Positions 1 through 6,496 of a stretch of DNA of 14,073 nt are shown here, piece by piece. The notes beneath the pieces were generated by a model. The model was not told where the DNA came from. It saw only the letters and a program-made list of their open reading frames with translations, and searched no databases. The DNA lies in the NCBI GenBank assembly GCA_021784205.1, contig JAJXTB010000073.1, forward strand, positions 1 to 14,073, written 5' to 3'. Made by a program: the position numbers and the translations under genes. Every line of letters starts with the position of its first letter. The first letter of the stretch is position 1. The stretch comes from Actinomycetes bacterium. Lineage in GTDB: Bacteria > Actinomycetota > Acidimicrobiia > Acidimicrobiales > RAAP-2.

Positions 1-608
1 AACAGCACGTCGACGACGGGTCGACCCTGCCCGTCTTCGAGGTGACGTTCGAGCCGCTCGAGGCGCAGAACGTCGAGGTCGGCGAAGGCCTCGCCCAGGA
101 TCTCCTCGGTGTAGAGCCTCGCCGCATCGGGTGGACCGGTGAGACCGAGCGCGTCGAGGTGGTGGCCGATCACGTAGAGGTGGCCGCCGGGTTTAAGCGC
201 GCGCTTCGCGCGGGTGAAGAAGTCGTCGCGCTCGCTCGGTGCGAGGTGGATGTTCGCGATCACCACCAGGTCGAAGGCGCCGGCCGGGGCTTCGTAGGTC
301 GTCAGGTCCGCGAGGATGGTCGTCGGGGGGAGCGTTGCGAGACCGGCGCGCTCGCGCAGGTGCTCGAGCCCGACGCTCGAGGCGTCGACGCCGGTGACGC
401 GCCAGCCCCGCTCGGCGAGCCAGAACGAATTGCGTCCGGTGCCACAGCCGAGGTCGAGCGCCGTGCCCGGCGCGAGCGGGCCCACCAGTTCGACGAGTTC
501 CTCGTCGGGGTTCGCGGACCAGCCGCTGGTGCGGTAGCGCTCGTTCCAGGTGGCGCCGACGTCACCGGCGAGGTGGGACTGGTCGTGATCGGCGGGTCCG
601 GCGTTCAT
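1..608 (-). CDS. Class I SAM-dependent methyltransferase, 3' end off the window
   Basis: The frame is open from ATG at 608 to the left edge, giving 202 residues without a stop. The family is usually about 200-210 residues, so little is missing. The glycine-rich SAM motif I is LDLGCGTGRN (residues 51-60), followed by the acidic end of strand 2, VTGVDAS (71-77). Motif II/III-like segments are FDLVVIANIHL (112-122) and LKPGGHLYVIGHH (138-150). This is the Methyltransf_25/TehB-like layout, a small soluble cytoplasmic enzyme that transfers methyl from SAM. The substrate cannot be read from the sequence; metalloids, thiols and small lipophilic compounds are all possible. Its ATG overlaps the TGA of the MarR gene (ATGA), so the two are co-transcribed and probably translationally coupled. 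A detoxification role under MarR control is inference. Confidence 0.9.
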   Translation of the reverse strand, partial: MNAGPADHDQSHLAGDVGATWNERYRTSGWSANPDEELVELVGPLAPGTALDLGCGTGRNSFWLAERGWRVTGVDASSVGLEHLRERAGLATLPPTTILADLTTYEAPAGAFDLVVIANIHLAPSERDDFFTRAKRALKPGGHLYVIGHHLDALGLTGPPDAARLYTEEILGEAFADLDVLRLERLERHLEDGQGRPVVDVL

Positions 609-1093
609 AGGATCTCTTTCGTTGATCGAGGTTGGTCGATGTCGAGTTCGCGTTCGAGAGCGCTCAGCACGCGGGCGAAGACGTCTCGTTCCCCCTTGGT
701 GAGCAGCCGCGCGAGTCGGTGCTCGCGCGCGCGCATGCGCCGATTGAGTTCGCGCACGAGGGTCTGGCCGTCGTCGGTGACGGTGAGCGTGCGGGGGCGT
801 CGATCGCTCGCGCGGTGCCCGCTCACCACCAGTCCTCGCCGTTCGAGCCCGTCGACGCAGCGCTTGGCGCTCATGGGGTCGCTCGCGAGGATACGGGCGA
901 GTTCGCGCAGCGCGCTGCCCGGGTGTTCGGCGAGCCCGCGCAGCACGGCGGCCTCGGGCGGGCTGAGCGAGAGATCGGCGAGTTCGCTCGCCCACTGGCT
1001 GCGCAGCGTGCGGCTGATCCGACTGAGACGGAAGCCGACGCCGCGCGCGAGTGGCTCGAGTGAGGGTTCCCCCGGCGTGAGCGGCGTGGACAT
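605..1093 (-). CDS. MarR-family transcriptional regulator
   Basis: The protein has 162 residues, typical of MarR. An N-terminal dimerisation helix region (about 15-40) is followed by a winged helix: SPPEAAVLRGLAEHPGS (helices 1-2), then a recognition region around DPMSAKRCVDGLERRGLV. The wing carries the signature SDRRPRTLTVTDDG, with the conserved D-x-R-x-R pattern. C-terminal helices complete the dimer interface. MarR proteins bind palindromes as dimers and release on binding small phenolic or oxidative ligands. A perfect palindrome lies 7 bases upstream of the ATG (1101-1118), so autoregulation is likely. No Shine-Dalgarno is visible and the palindrome abuts the start, so the mRNA may be nearly leaderless. 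It is first in an operon with the methyltransferase and divergent from the DUF2236 oxygenase gene. The effector is unknown. Confidence 0.93.
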   Translation of the reverse strand: MSTPLTPGEPSLEPLARGVGFRLSRISRTLRSQWASELADLSLSPPEAAVLRGLAEHPGSALRELARILASDPMSAKRCVDGLERRGLVVSGHRASDRRPRTLTVTDDGQTLVRELNRRMRAREHRLARLLTKGERDVFARVLSALERELDIDQPRSTKEIL

Positions 1094-1100
1094 GCGCTAA

Positions 1101-1118
1101 CTGTAACGGGCGTTACAG
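1101..1118. promoter_or_regulatory. Palindromic operator, probable MarR site
   Basis: ctgtaacgggcgttacag is a perfect inverted repeat with 8-base arms and a 2-base centre. It sits in the 73-base divergent gap between the MarR gene (start 1093) and the oxygenase gene (start 1167). Length and symmetry match MarR dimer operators. From here a repressor could cover both transcription starts. That MarR binds it is inference from position. Confidence 0.75.
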
Positions 1119-1166
1119 CAATCGTGACCCCAGGGGTGCTTCCTACACTGGGGGCGGGAGGACGTC

Positions 1167-2009
1167 GTGATCGAGGATGTTCCCGGGCTGGCGCCCGAAC
1201 CGTCGCCGGCGTTGCGCCGCGACATCATGAACGCGCTCGGACTGTTGCCCGCGGGCGCGAACGTCGTGATGCAACTCGCCCGGTTGCCGGTCGGTCACGC
1301 CGTCGCGACGAGCACGGTCACGAGTGGGGCCCTGACGCGCCACCCCTTCAAGCGCACGCGCACGACGCTCGGCTACGTGATGATCAGCCTGCTCGGCACC
1401 GATGACGAACGCCGCCAGCTGCGCCGCGAGGTCGCACGCCAGCATCGAAGCGTCCGTTCGGCGCCCGACGCGCCGGTCTCCTACAGCGCCGCTGACCCCG
1501 ACCTGCAGTTGTGGGTCGCCGCCTGCATGTACCGCGGCGCGCTCGACGCGATGGGTCTCGTGGACCCCGACGCGCCGCCCCACCTACTCGACGAGCTCTA
1601 CCAGCGCTGCTCGCGCTTCGCCACCACCTTGCAGGTCGAGCCGTCGCGCTGGCCCGCCGATCGGGTCGCCTTCGAGGACTTCTGGGCCGAGGCGAGCCGG
1701 TCGGTCGAGATGGACGACCTCACGCGGGACTACCTGTGGGGCATCGCCTCGCTGTCGTTCCTTCCGCGCCCCTTCGCCGCCGCGTTCGGGCCCCTTCACC
1801 GGGTGCTCACCGCGGGATTCCTACCCGAGCCGTTTCGCCGCGAACTCGGTCTCGCGTGGAACCCGTCACGCGAGCGCGTCTTTCGCGCGACCCTCGCCGT
1901 CGTGGTCGCTGGTCACCGCCGTCTGCCACGGGTCCTTCGCGAGTTCCCCCTCAACGTCGTGCTCGCGGACGCGAGGCGGCGCCTCGGAAGGGGACGGGCC
2001 TTCGTCTAG
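1167..2009 (+). CDS. Oxygenase MpaB / DUF2236 family protein
   Basis: The protein has 280 residues. The GTG start is chosen for the Shine-Dalgarno GGGAGG at 1156-1161, five bases upstream. DUF2236 features in order: an N-terminal helix with L-P-A-G; HPFKRTRTTLGYVMISLLG (59-77); a conserved His in RQHRSVR (91-97); YSAADPDLQLWVAACMYRGALDAMG (106-130); and a helical C-terminus. The family includes the fungal MpaB oxygenase and the haem-containing rubber oxygenase Lcp. His93 sits in the segment that contains the haem-ligand His of Lcp, which is a positional inference. No signal peptide is visible, so it is probably cytoplasmic or membrane-associated. It diverges from the MarR gene across the palindrome and may be the main regulated target. 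The substrate is unknown. The stop shares CTAG with the stop of the convergent USP gene. Confidence 0.85.
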   Translation: MIEDVPGLAPEPSPALRRDIMNALGLLPAGANVVMQLARLPVGHAVATSTVTSGALTRHPFKRTRTTLGYVMISLLGTDDERRQLRREVARQHRSVRSAPDAPVSYSAADPDLQLWVAACMYRGALDAMGLVDPDAPPHLLDELYQRCSRFATTLQVEPSRWPADRVAFEDFWAEASRSVEMDDLTRDYLWGIASLSFLPRPFAAAFGPLHRVLTAGFLPEPFRRELGLAWNPSRERVFRATLAVVVAGHRRLPRVLREFPLNVVLADARRRLGRGRAFV

Positions 2010-2440
2010 GGCTCGTGGTGCTCGCTCGTCGTGCTCGGCACGATGACGACGGGGATGGGGCTGCGTTCGGCGAGTTGCAGGCTCGTGGAACCGATCAGCA
2101 TCCCCGCGTGCTCGTCGCGGCCCCGAGAGCCCACGATCACGAGGTCGGCGAAGACCGGCGCCTCGGCACAGCGCAGCAGCACCGAACAGGCGTCGCCGTC
2201 GGCCACGTGCCAGCTCAGTCTCGTCGGGTCGAAGGCGTAGCGCGACGCGAGCGCGTCGACGACCTCGCCGAAGAGGCCGCGAGGGTCTCGACGCTCGAAG
2301 CGGTCGAGCAGGCCGCGCGCGTAGACGAGCACGAGGTGCGCCTCGAGTCGTCGTGCGGTCGCCATCGCCCAGGCACAGGCGCTCAGGGCGTCAGACGACC
2401 CGTCAAAACCGACGGCGATGGTGCGCGGGTAGATGCTCAC
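2006..2440 (-). CDS. Universal stress protein, UspA family, ATP-binding type
   Basis: The protein has 144 residues, a normal single-domain Usp. The GTG start at 2440 is supported by AGGAGG at 2445-2450 and by overlap with the TGA of the deacetylase gene (GTGA). The N-terminal strand is TIAVGFDGSSDAL, with Asp13. The nucleotide loop is G104-S-R-G107, nine residues, then G117-S-T119, which fits the G-2x-G-9x-G(S/T) signature of ATP-binding Usps exactly. The C-terminal strand SPIPVVIVP is canonical. Usps are cytoplasmic dimers that sense ATP/AMP or help survival in stress. This one is the last gene of a GNAT-deacetylase-Usp operon. A mycobacterial Usp is a known substrate of a cAMP-dependent GNAT lysine acetylase, so this Usp may be the acetylation target; that is inference. 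A longer frame reading through from upstream is an out-of-frame shadow of the deacetylase gene. Confidence 0.92.
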   Translation of the reverse strand: MSIYPRTIAVGFDGSSDALSACAWAMATARRLEAHLVLVYARGLLDRFERRDPRGLFGEVVDALASRYAFDPTRLSWHVADGDACSVLLRCAEAPVFADLVIVGSRGRDEHAGMLIGSTSLQLAERSPIPVVIVPSTTSEHHEP

Positions 2441-3480
2441 GATGCCTCCTCGGCGTCGCGCTGTTCCCGCACGAGGGTCAGCGTGGAAGCGCGCTCGCGC
2501 AGGGTCCGGCCGATCTGGTCGGAGCCCGGTCCGCCGTTGGTCGCCGCCTCGTTCGCGCTCGCCTCGCCGAGCACGGCGCTCAGGGTGGCCGACACCGAGT
2601 GGCGCAGGGCCGTGAGGTCGTAGCCACCCTCGAGGAAGAGGGCGAGGCGCCCCGGCGCGGGGGCGAGGCTCGCGGCCCACGTGGCGAGGTGGGCGAAGTC
2701 GCCACTGGAGAGCGCGAAGTCGGCCATCGGGTCGTCGCGGTGGCCGTCGAAGCCCGCCGAGACGAGGACCCAGGTCGGGGCGAACTGGTCGATCACCGGT
2801 CCCGCCACTTCCTCGAAGGCGCGCGCGACGACGTCCCCGGTCGCGCCGGCGGGCAGGGGCAGGTTGACGATCCGGTCGATCGCGTCGAGTCCGCCGATCT
2901 CGCTCGGCACGCCGCTGCCGGGAAAGAGCGGCCACTGGTGACTCGAGACGTAGAGCACGTCGGGGTCGTTCCAGAAGATCGACTGGGTCCCGTTGCCGTG
3001 GTGCACGTCCCAGTCGAGCACGAGCACCCGCTCACCGGCCGCGCGCAGGGCGGCCGCGGTCACCGCGACGTTGTTGAGCAGGCAGAAGCCCATCGCGCGG
3101 TCGGGCAGGGCGTGGTGGCCCGGGGGGCGCACCGCGACGAAGCCGACGCCGTCGCGCCGGCGCACGAGCTCGTCCACGACGGCGAGACCGGCCCCCGCGG
3201 CGAGCTGGGCGAGGGGCCAGGAGTCGTAGGTCGCGTAGGTGTCCTCGTCGATGTCCCCGCCACCTTCGTAACAGAAGGCGCCGAGTTCGTCGAGGTAGGC
3301 CCCCTGGTGTACGCGAAGCAGCTCAAGGCGCGTCACCGATCGCAGCCCAACGGTTACCAACTCGTCACCGAGGGCGAGGTCGCCCACGCCGTCGCGCACC
3401 GCGATCAGTCGATCGGGCCGCTCGGGGTGACCGGGGTCCTCGTGACCGGAGTCGTCGGGAACCTCGTTGGTGATGAGCAT
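2437..3480 (-). CDS. Zinc-dependent deacetylase, AcuC/HDAC (arginase-deacetylase) family
   Basis: The protein has 347 residues from ATG 3480, chosen because it lies one base after the GNAT stop (TGACATG) and begins at the conserved N-terminus GHPERPDRL. An in-frame ATG at 3591 would add 37 unrelated residues inside the GNAT gene. Catalytic elements: RPPGHH (His122, His123 charge-relay pair); DWDVHHGNG (zinc ligands Asp158 and His160); SAGFDGHRDDP (third zinc ligand Asp245); LEGGYD (transition-state Tyr287). All active-site residues are present, so it should be active and cytoplasmic. Relatives include AcuC, which deacetylates acetyl-CoA synthetase, HDAH enzymes and acetylpolyamine amidohydrolases. 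The adjacent Pat-like acetyltransferase favours a protein lysine deacetylase role, reversing its partner's reaction as in acuA/acuC of Bacillus. The exact substrate is not determinable here. Confidence 0.93.
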   Translation of the reverse strand: MLITNEVPDDSGHEDPGHPERPDRLIAVRDGVGDLALGDELVTVGLRSVTRLELLRVHQGAYLDELGAFCYEGGGDIDEDTYATYDSWPLAQLAAGAGLAVVDELVRRRDGVGFVAVRPPGHHALPDRAMGFCLLNNVAVTAAALRAAGERVLVLDWDVHHGNGTQSIFWNDPDVLYVSSHQWPLFPGSGVPSEIGGLDAIDRIVNLPLPAGATGDVVARAFEEVAGPVIDQFAPTWVLVSAGFDGHRDDPMADFALSSGDFAHLATWAASLAPAPGRLALFLEGGYDLTALRHSVSATLSAVLGEASANEAATNGGPGSDQIGRTLRERASTLTLVREQRDAEEAS

Positions 3481-3481
3481 G

Positions 3482-4126
3482 TCAGCGCAGCGCGGCTTCG
3501 CGAGAGGCCGCCCATCGGCGCGTGCGATCGGCGCGACGGGCGCGACTCTCGTCGGTGGGCTCGATGGGGAAGCGCACGAAGATGATCTCATCTTCGAGTC
3601 GCGCGTTCACGCTGAAACCCGACTCCTTGAAGACGTGCATCATGCTTCGGTTGTCCGCCTGGGTCTCGGCGACGAAGGTCGTGATGCCTCGCTCCCAGGC
3701 GGCGTCGGCCAGGTGGTCGAGCAGCAGGATCCCGAGTCCCTGGTGCTGGTAGGCGTCGTCGACGAGGAAGGCGACCTCGGCTCGATCGGATTCGGGGATG
3801 CGGTCGTAACGTCCGACGGCGACGAGGGCGCCGCGCACGATGATGATGAAGGCGAGCCGGTCGACGTAGTCGACCGTCGTGAGGTGCACCAATTCTGCAG
3901 CGGACAGCTCGGGGTGCAACGAGAAGTAGCGGCGAAAGACCGAATCGGGCGTGAGCTGAGCGTGGAACCGTTGCAAGATATCCGCGTCGTCGGGCCGGAT
4001 CGGGCGCATCTGCAGCGTGAGGCCGGTCTCCGTGGTGACCCTGGTGGTCAAGTCCGACGGATAGACCCACGGCTCGAAGTGACGCTGGCCCTGCGCCAAA
4101 CCCGGGCGGTCAGAGAGGTCAATCAT
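3482..4126 (-). CDS. GNAT acetyltransferase, Pat-like protein lysine acetylase
   Basis: The protein has 214 residues from ATG 4126, which has an AGAAGG-like ribosome site upstream. An ATG at 4162 would add 12 residues but has no ribosome site. The GNAT fold is clear: LQMRPIRPDDADILQRFHAQLTPDSVFRRYFS (39-69) matches the N-terminal part of Pat/YfiQ-type and mycobacterial PatA catalytic domains. AEVAFLVDD (117-125) holds Glu118, the likely general base. Q127-H-Q-G-L-G132 is the acetyl-CoA pyrophosphate loop, and AETQADNRSMMHVFKESGF (153-171) is the usual C-terminal motif. The cAMP-binding domain of mycobacterial Pat and the NDP-CoA-ligase part of enteric Pat are both absent. This is a stand-alone catalytic domain with about 30 extra N-terminal residues and a basic tail. 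It is the first gene of the GNAT-deacetylase-Usp operon, and the phased repeats at 4215-4268 lie upstream. Confidence 0.9.
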   Translation of the reverse strand: MIDLSDRPGLAQGQRHFEPWVYPSDLTTRVTTETGLTLQMRPIRPDDADILQRFHAQLTPDSVFRRYFSLHPELSAAELVHLTTVDYVDRLAFIIIVRGALVAVGRYDRIPESDRAEVAFLVDDAYQHQGLGILLLDHLADAAWERGITTFVAETQADNRSMMHVFKESGFSVNARLEDEIIFVRFPIEPTDESRARRADRTRRWAASREAALR

Positions 4127-4214
4127 GGCTGGCACCTTCTCGTTACCCCCAACCCACGTCATAGCACGCGTGCGTCGGTCGTGCGAACACCCGATTTCAC
4201 CGGCGATAACGGTG

Positions 4215-4268
4215 ATTCTTCACGAATTCTTGACAGCCATACAGCAATTCTTAAGTCATTCTCAGTAT
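4215..4268. promoter_or_regulatory. Four phased ATTCTT direct repeats, candidate regulator binding array
   Basis: ATTCTT occurs at 4215, 4226 and 4247, and ATTCTC at 4258. The start-to-start spacings are 11, 21 and 11, so all four lie on one DNA face as two tandem pairs. Tandem 11-base direct repeats are the typical site of OmpR/PhoB-family response regulators. The array lies between the GNAT gene (leftward) and the small gene at 4322 (rightward). A consensus -35 TTGACA (4230-4235) is embedded in it, with no good -10 at standard spacing. The local sequence is AT-rich compared with its surroundings. Which gene it controls is not decided. Confidence 0.5.
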
Positions 4269-4321
4269 TGTGACGTTGAGTGGTCAGAGGCGGGAAAGTC
4301 CCGTTCTGTGCGGCCAATCGG

Positions 4322-4552
4322 ATGGGTGACGAGGTGTCGAACGCGGTTGTTTTCCCACTTGACGAGGTAGAGCGATACGACGCGATTGTCGATGCGTTAC
4401 GCGGCAGCGACAAGGCAGAGTTGCGCCTGCCGTCGGGCGAATGGTTCGAAGTCTCCACGGAGCTGCTCAGCGTGATCGTCGAAGCCGCGTCGTACCTGGC
4501 GCGCGACAAGGCCGTCTCGGTCACACCGCACGCGCGGCACCGATTCATCTAA
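4322..4552 (+). CDS. Small protein resembling the N-terminal part of excisionase/antitoxin-type proteins, no HTH
   Basis: This is 76 residues from ATG 4322. A GTG at 4280 would give 90 residues; neither has a good Shine-Dalgarno. The stretch ELRLPSGEWFEVSTELLSVI, followed by VEAASYLARDKAVSVTPH, resembles the region before the HTH in actinobacterial excisionase-family and antitoxin-like regulators. Those typically read LP..v..lL..i...LA.G.AVSV.P and then TTQQAADLL.VSRP. Here the protein stops about five residues after the matching Pro-His, and no HTH is found downstream in any plus frame. It could be a truncated gene or a stand-alone domain. It lies 144 bases before pilB on the same strand and could share its transcript. 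The likeness is from memory of the family pattern, so confidence is moderate. Confidence 0.5.
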   Translation: MGDEVSNAVVFPLDEVERYDAIVDALRGSDKAELRLPSGEWFEVSTELLSVIVEAASYLARDKAVSVTPHARHRFI

Positions 4553-4607
4553 GTTCACGGCGTCCCCACAAATTCCTGACGGAACCGGTTAATCGCTCTA
4601 GAGTTGC

Positions 4608-4648
4608 AACTACGGGACCACTGTTCCCGCGGTTGCGGTGGCGTAGTT
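4608..4648 (+). promoter_or_regulatory. Possible structured leader upstream of pilB
   Basis: The arms aactacg (4608-4614) and cgtagtt (4642-4648) are complementary. They enclose a second possible hairpin, cggga (4613-4617) with tcccg (4625-4629). A run of seven T follows at 4677-4683 but is not adjacent to a stem, so this is not a standard terminator. No convincing -35/-10 pair was found before pilB. The element may be a 5'-UTR fold or chance. Confidence 0.25.
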
Positions 4649-4696
4649 TCTTGATACGGTGTCGGCTTCGCAAAAGTTTTTTTACCGGTAATTGGG

Positions 4697-6496
4697 GTGG
4701 CGTTGGCATTCAAGAAGAAGGACAAGCACCACAAGAGTCACGAGGGCTCAGACCGCGCAGTCGACGTCTTGGAGCGTGGGTCTGACTCGTCAGACGCGAT
4801 GACGAGCACGTCCCCGGAGAAGGGGCGGCTCGGTGACCTGCTCGTCACCTCGAGACGCATCACGCCCGAGCAATTGGACGTAGCACTTCGCACCCAGCGA
4901 TCGTCCGGGGAGAAGCTCGGCCAGATCCTGGTCGCGAGCGGGGTCCTAGACGAACGGTCGCTCACCGAGGCACTCTCGACGATGTTCGCACTGCCGGTGA
5001 CGAATCTGCACCGCGAGGATGTCAGTCCCGAAGCATTGCCGCTGATCCCCGAGGAGTTCGCGCGCGCGAACACCGTGGTGCCGGTCAAACTCGTCGGTGA
5101 TGAGCTGCTCGTCGCCGCGGCGGAGCCGACGCCCGGCCTGCGCGACCGTCTCGCAACATTGACGGGACATCCGATCAAGATGGAGATCGCGTCGCTGTCA
5201 GACGTGCGCTGGGCGATTGACAGCAACTACCGCGCAATCAGCGGGGTCGACGAACTCGTGCAAGTCTTTAAGGTCATCGACGGGGCTCGTCGACGGGGCA
5301 GTGAGACGACCCAACCCGTCGAAGTGGTCGCCGACGACGCGCCGATCGTCCAGGTGGTGGACCGGATCCTCACCCAGGCGATGCGCGACCGCGCTTCGGA
5401 CGTGCACATCGAACCTTCCGACCAGGTCGTACGGGTTCGCTTCCGTATCGACGGCGCGCTGAACCAGATTTTGGAACTGCCGGCCACGATGGGGACGGGC
5501 TTGATCAGTCGCATCAAGATCATGGCGGAGATGAACATCGTCGAGCGCCGTCGTCCCCAGGACGGACAGCTCACCGTCACCATCGACGGCAAAGAGGTCG
5601 ACGTGCGCGTCTCGACCGTGGCGACGATCATGGGTGAGAAGTGCGTGCTTCGGATCTTGGACAAGACCCGCTCGGTCCTTCGACTCGCGGATCTCGGGAT
5701 GCCCGATGACACTCACGCCGCCTACGCGAAGCTCGTGCGGGCGCCTTTTGGCATGGTGCTCTGCGCGGGACCGACGGGTAGCGGCAAGACGACGACGCTC
5801 TACGCGACGGTGAGCGAGATCGGTGACTCGCGGATGAACGTCATGACCATCGAGGACCCCGTCGAGTACGTGTTCCCCTCGATCAACCAGATCCAGACGA
5901 ATGAGACGGCCGGACTCACCTTCGCGACCGGTCTGAAATCGATCCTGCGCCAGGACCCTGACGTTATCCTCGTCGGCGAGGTCCGCGACGTCGAGACGAC
6001 CCGCGTCGCGGTCCAGTCCGCCCTGACGGGTCACTTCGTCATCTCCTCGATGCACGCGACCGACTCGGTTTCGGCCCTGCACCGACTGCTCGACATGGGT
6101 ATCGAGTCGTTTCTCGTCGCTTCCTCAGTGCTCGCCGTCGTCGGCCAGCGACTCCTGCGACGGATTTGCACGTCGTGCGTCACCACGTATACGCCGACCG
6201 ACGAGGAGATCATCTTCTACGAGGAGAGTGGCGGCGTGCCCAAGGAGACGTACTACCGCGGCGCGGGCTGTAACTTCTGCAGCCACACCGGCTACCAGGA
6301 CCGCATTGGTATCTACGAACTGCTGGTCATGACACCCGAGATTCGCCGGCTGGTCGTCGGCTGGGCGACCCAGGAAGAGTTACGCACCCTCGCCGTGAAA
6401 CAAGGCATGCGCACGCTACGCCAAGAGGCCCTTAACCTCGTCGCCCAGGACATCACCACCATCGCCGAAGTTATCCGGAGTGTGTACACACTATGA
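4697..6496 (+). CDS. pilB: Type IV pilus extension ATPase PilB (GspE/T2SSE family)
   Basis: The protein has 599 residues. The GTG start at 4697 gives a Lys/His-rich N-terminus; its ribosome site is weak and an in-frame ATG at 4799 is an alternative. A GspE/PilB N-terminal (MshEN-type) domain spans about 43-180, starting RLGDLLVTSRRITPEQLD. The ATPase core follows: Walker A GPTGSGKTTT (358-367, Lys364), Asp box TIEDPVEYV, Walker B ILVGEVRD with Glu428, and His box TGHFVISSMHATD. A tetracysteine zinc site characteristic of PilB/GspE, and absent from PilT, is formed by C491-x2-C494 and C525-x2-C528. It forms a cytoplasmic hexamer that powers pilin insertion through PilC. The end overlaps the pilC start by ATGA, so the two are translationally coupled. 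Confidence 0.96.
   Translation: MALAFKKKDKHHKSHEGSDRAVDVLERGSDSSDAMTSTSPEKGRLGDLLVTSRRITPEQLDVALRTQRSSGEKLGQILVASGVLDERSLTEALSTMFALPVTNLHREDVSPEALPLIPEEFARANTVVPVKLVGDELLVAAAEPTPGLRDRLATLTGHPIKMEIASLSDVRWAIDSNYRAISGVDELVQVFKVIDGARRRGSETTQPVEVVADDAPIVQVVDRILTQAMRDRASDVHIEPSDQVVRVRFRIDGALNQILELPATMGTGLISRIKIMAEMNIVERRRPQDGQLTVTIDGKEVDVRVSTVATIMGEKCVLRILDKTRSVLRLADLGMPDDTHAAYAKLVRAPFGMVLCAGPTGSGKTTTLYATVSEIGDSRMNVMTIEDPVEYVFPSINQIQTNETAGLTFATGLKSILRQDPDVILVGEVRDVETTRVAVQSALTGHFVISSMHATDSVSALHRLLDMGIESFLVASSVLAVVGQRLLRRICTSCVTTYTPTDEEIIFYEESGGVPKETYYRGAGCNFCSHTGYQDRIGIYELLVMTPEIRRLVVGWATQEELRTLAVKQGMRTLRQEALNLVAQDITTIAEVIRSVYTL

Noticed and set aside
42..1100. A 352-codon plus-strand open frame opposite the methyltransferase and MarR genes
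   Set aside because: It is antisense to two well-supported genes, has no recognisable domain, and reads as Arg/Glu/Ser-rich low-complexity shadow typical of high-GC DNA.
2353..3585. A 410-codon plus-strand open frame
   Set aside because: It lies opposite the deacetylase gene, whose full catalytic set is intact; the antisense protein has no family resemblance.
3577..3596. A 9-2-9 palindrome inside the GNAT gene
   Set aside because: It encodes an E-D-E-I-I-F stretch whose codons are naturally self-complementary, so it needs no regulatory explanation.
5198..6082. A 294-codon minus-strand open frame
   Set aside because: It is the antisense shadow of the pilB ATPase core and has Asp/Arg/His-rich composition with no domain.
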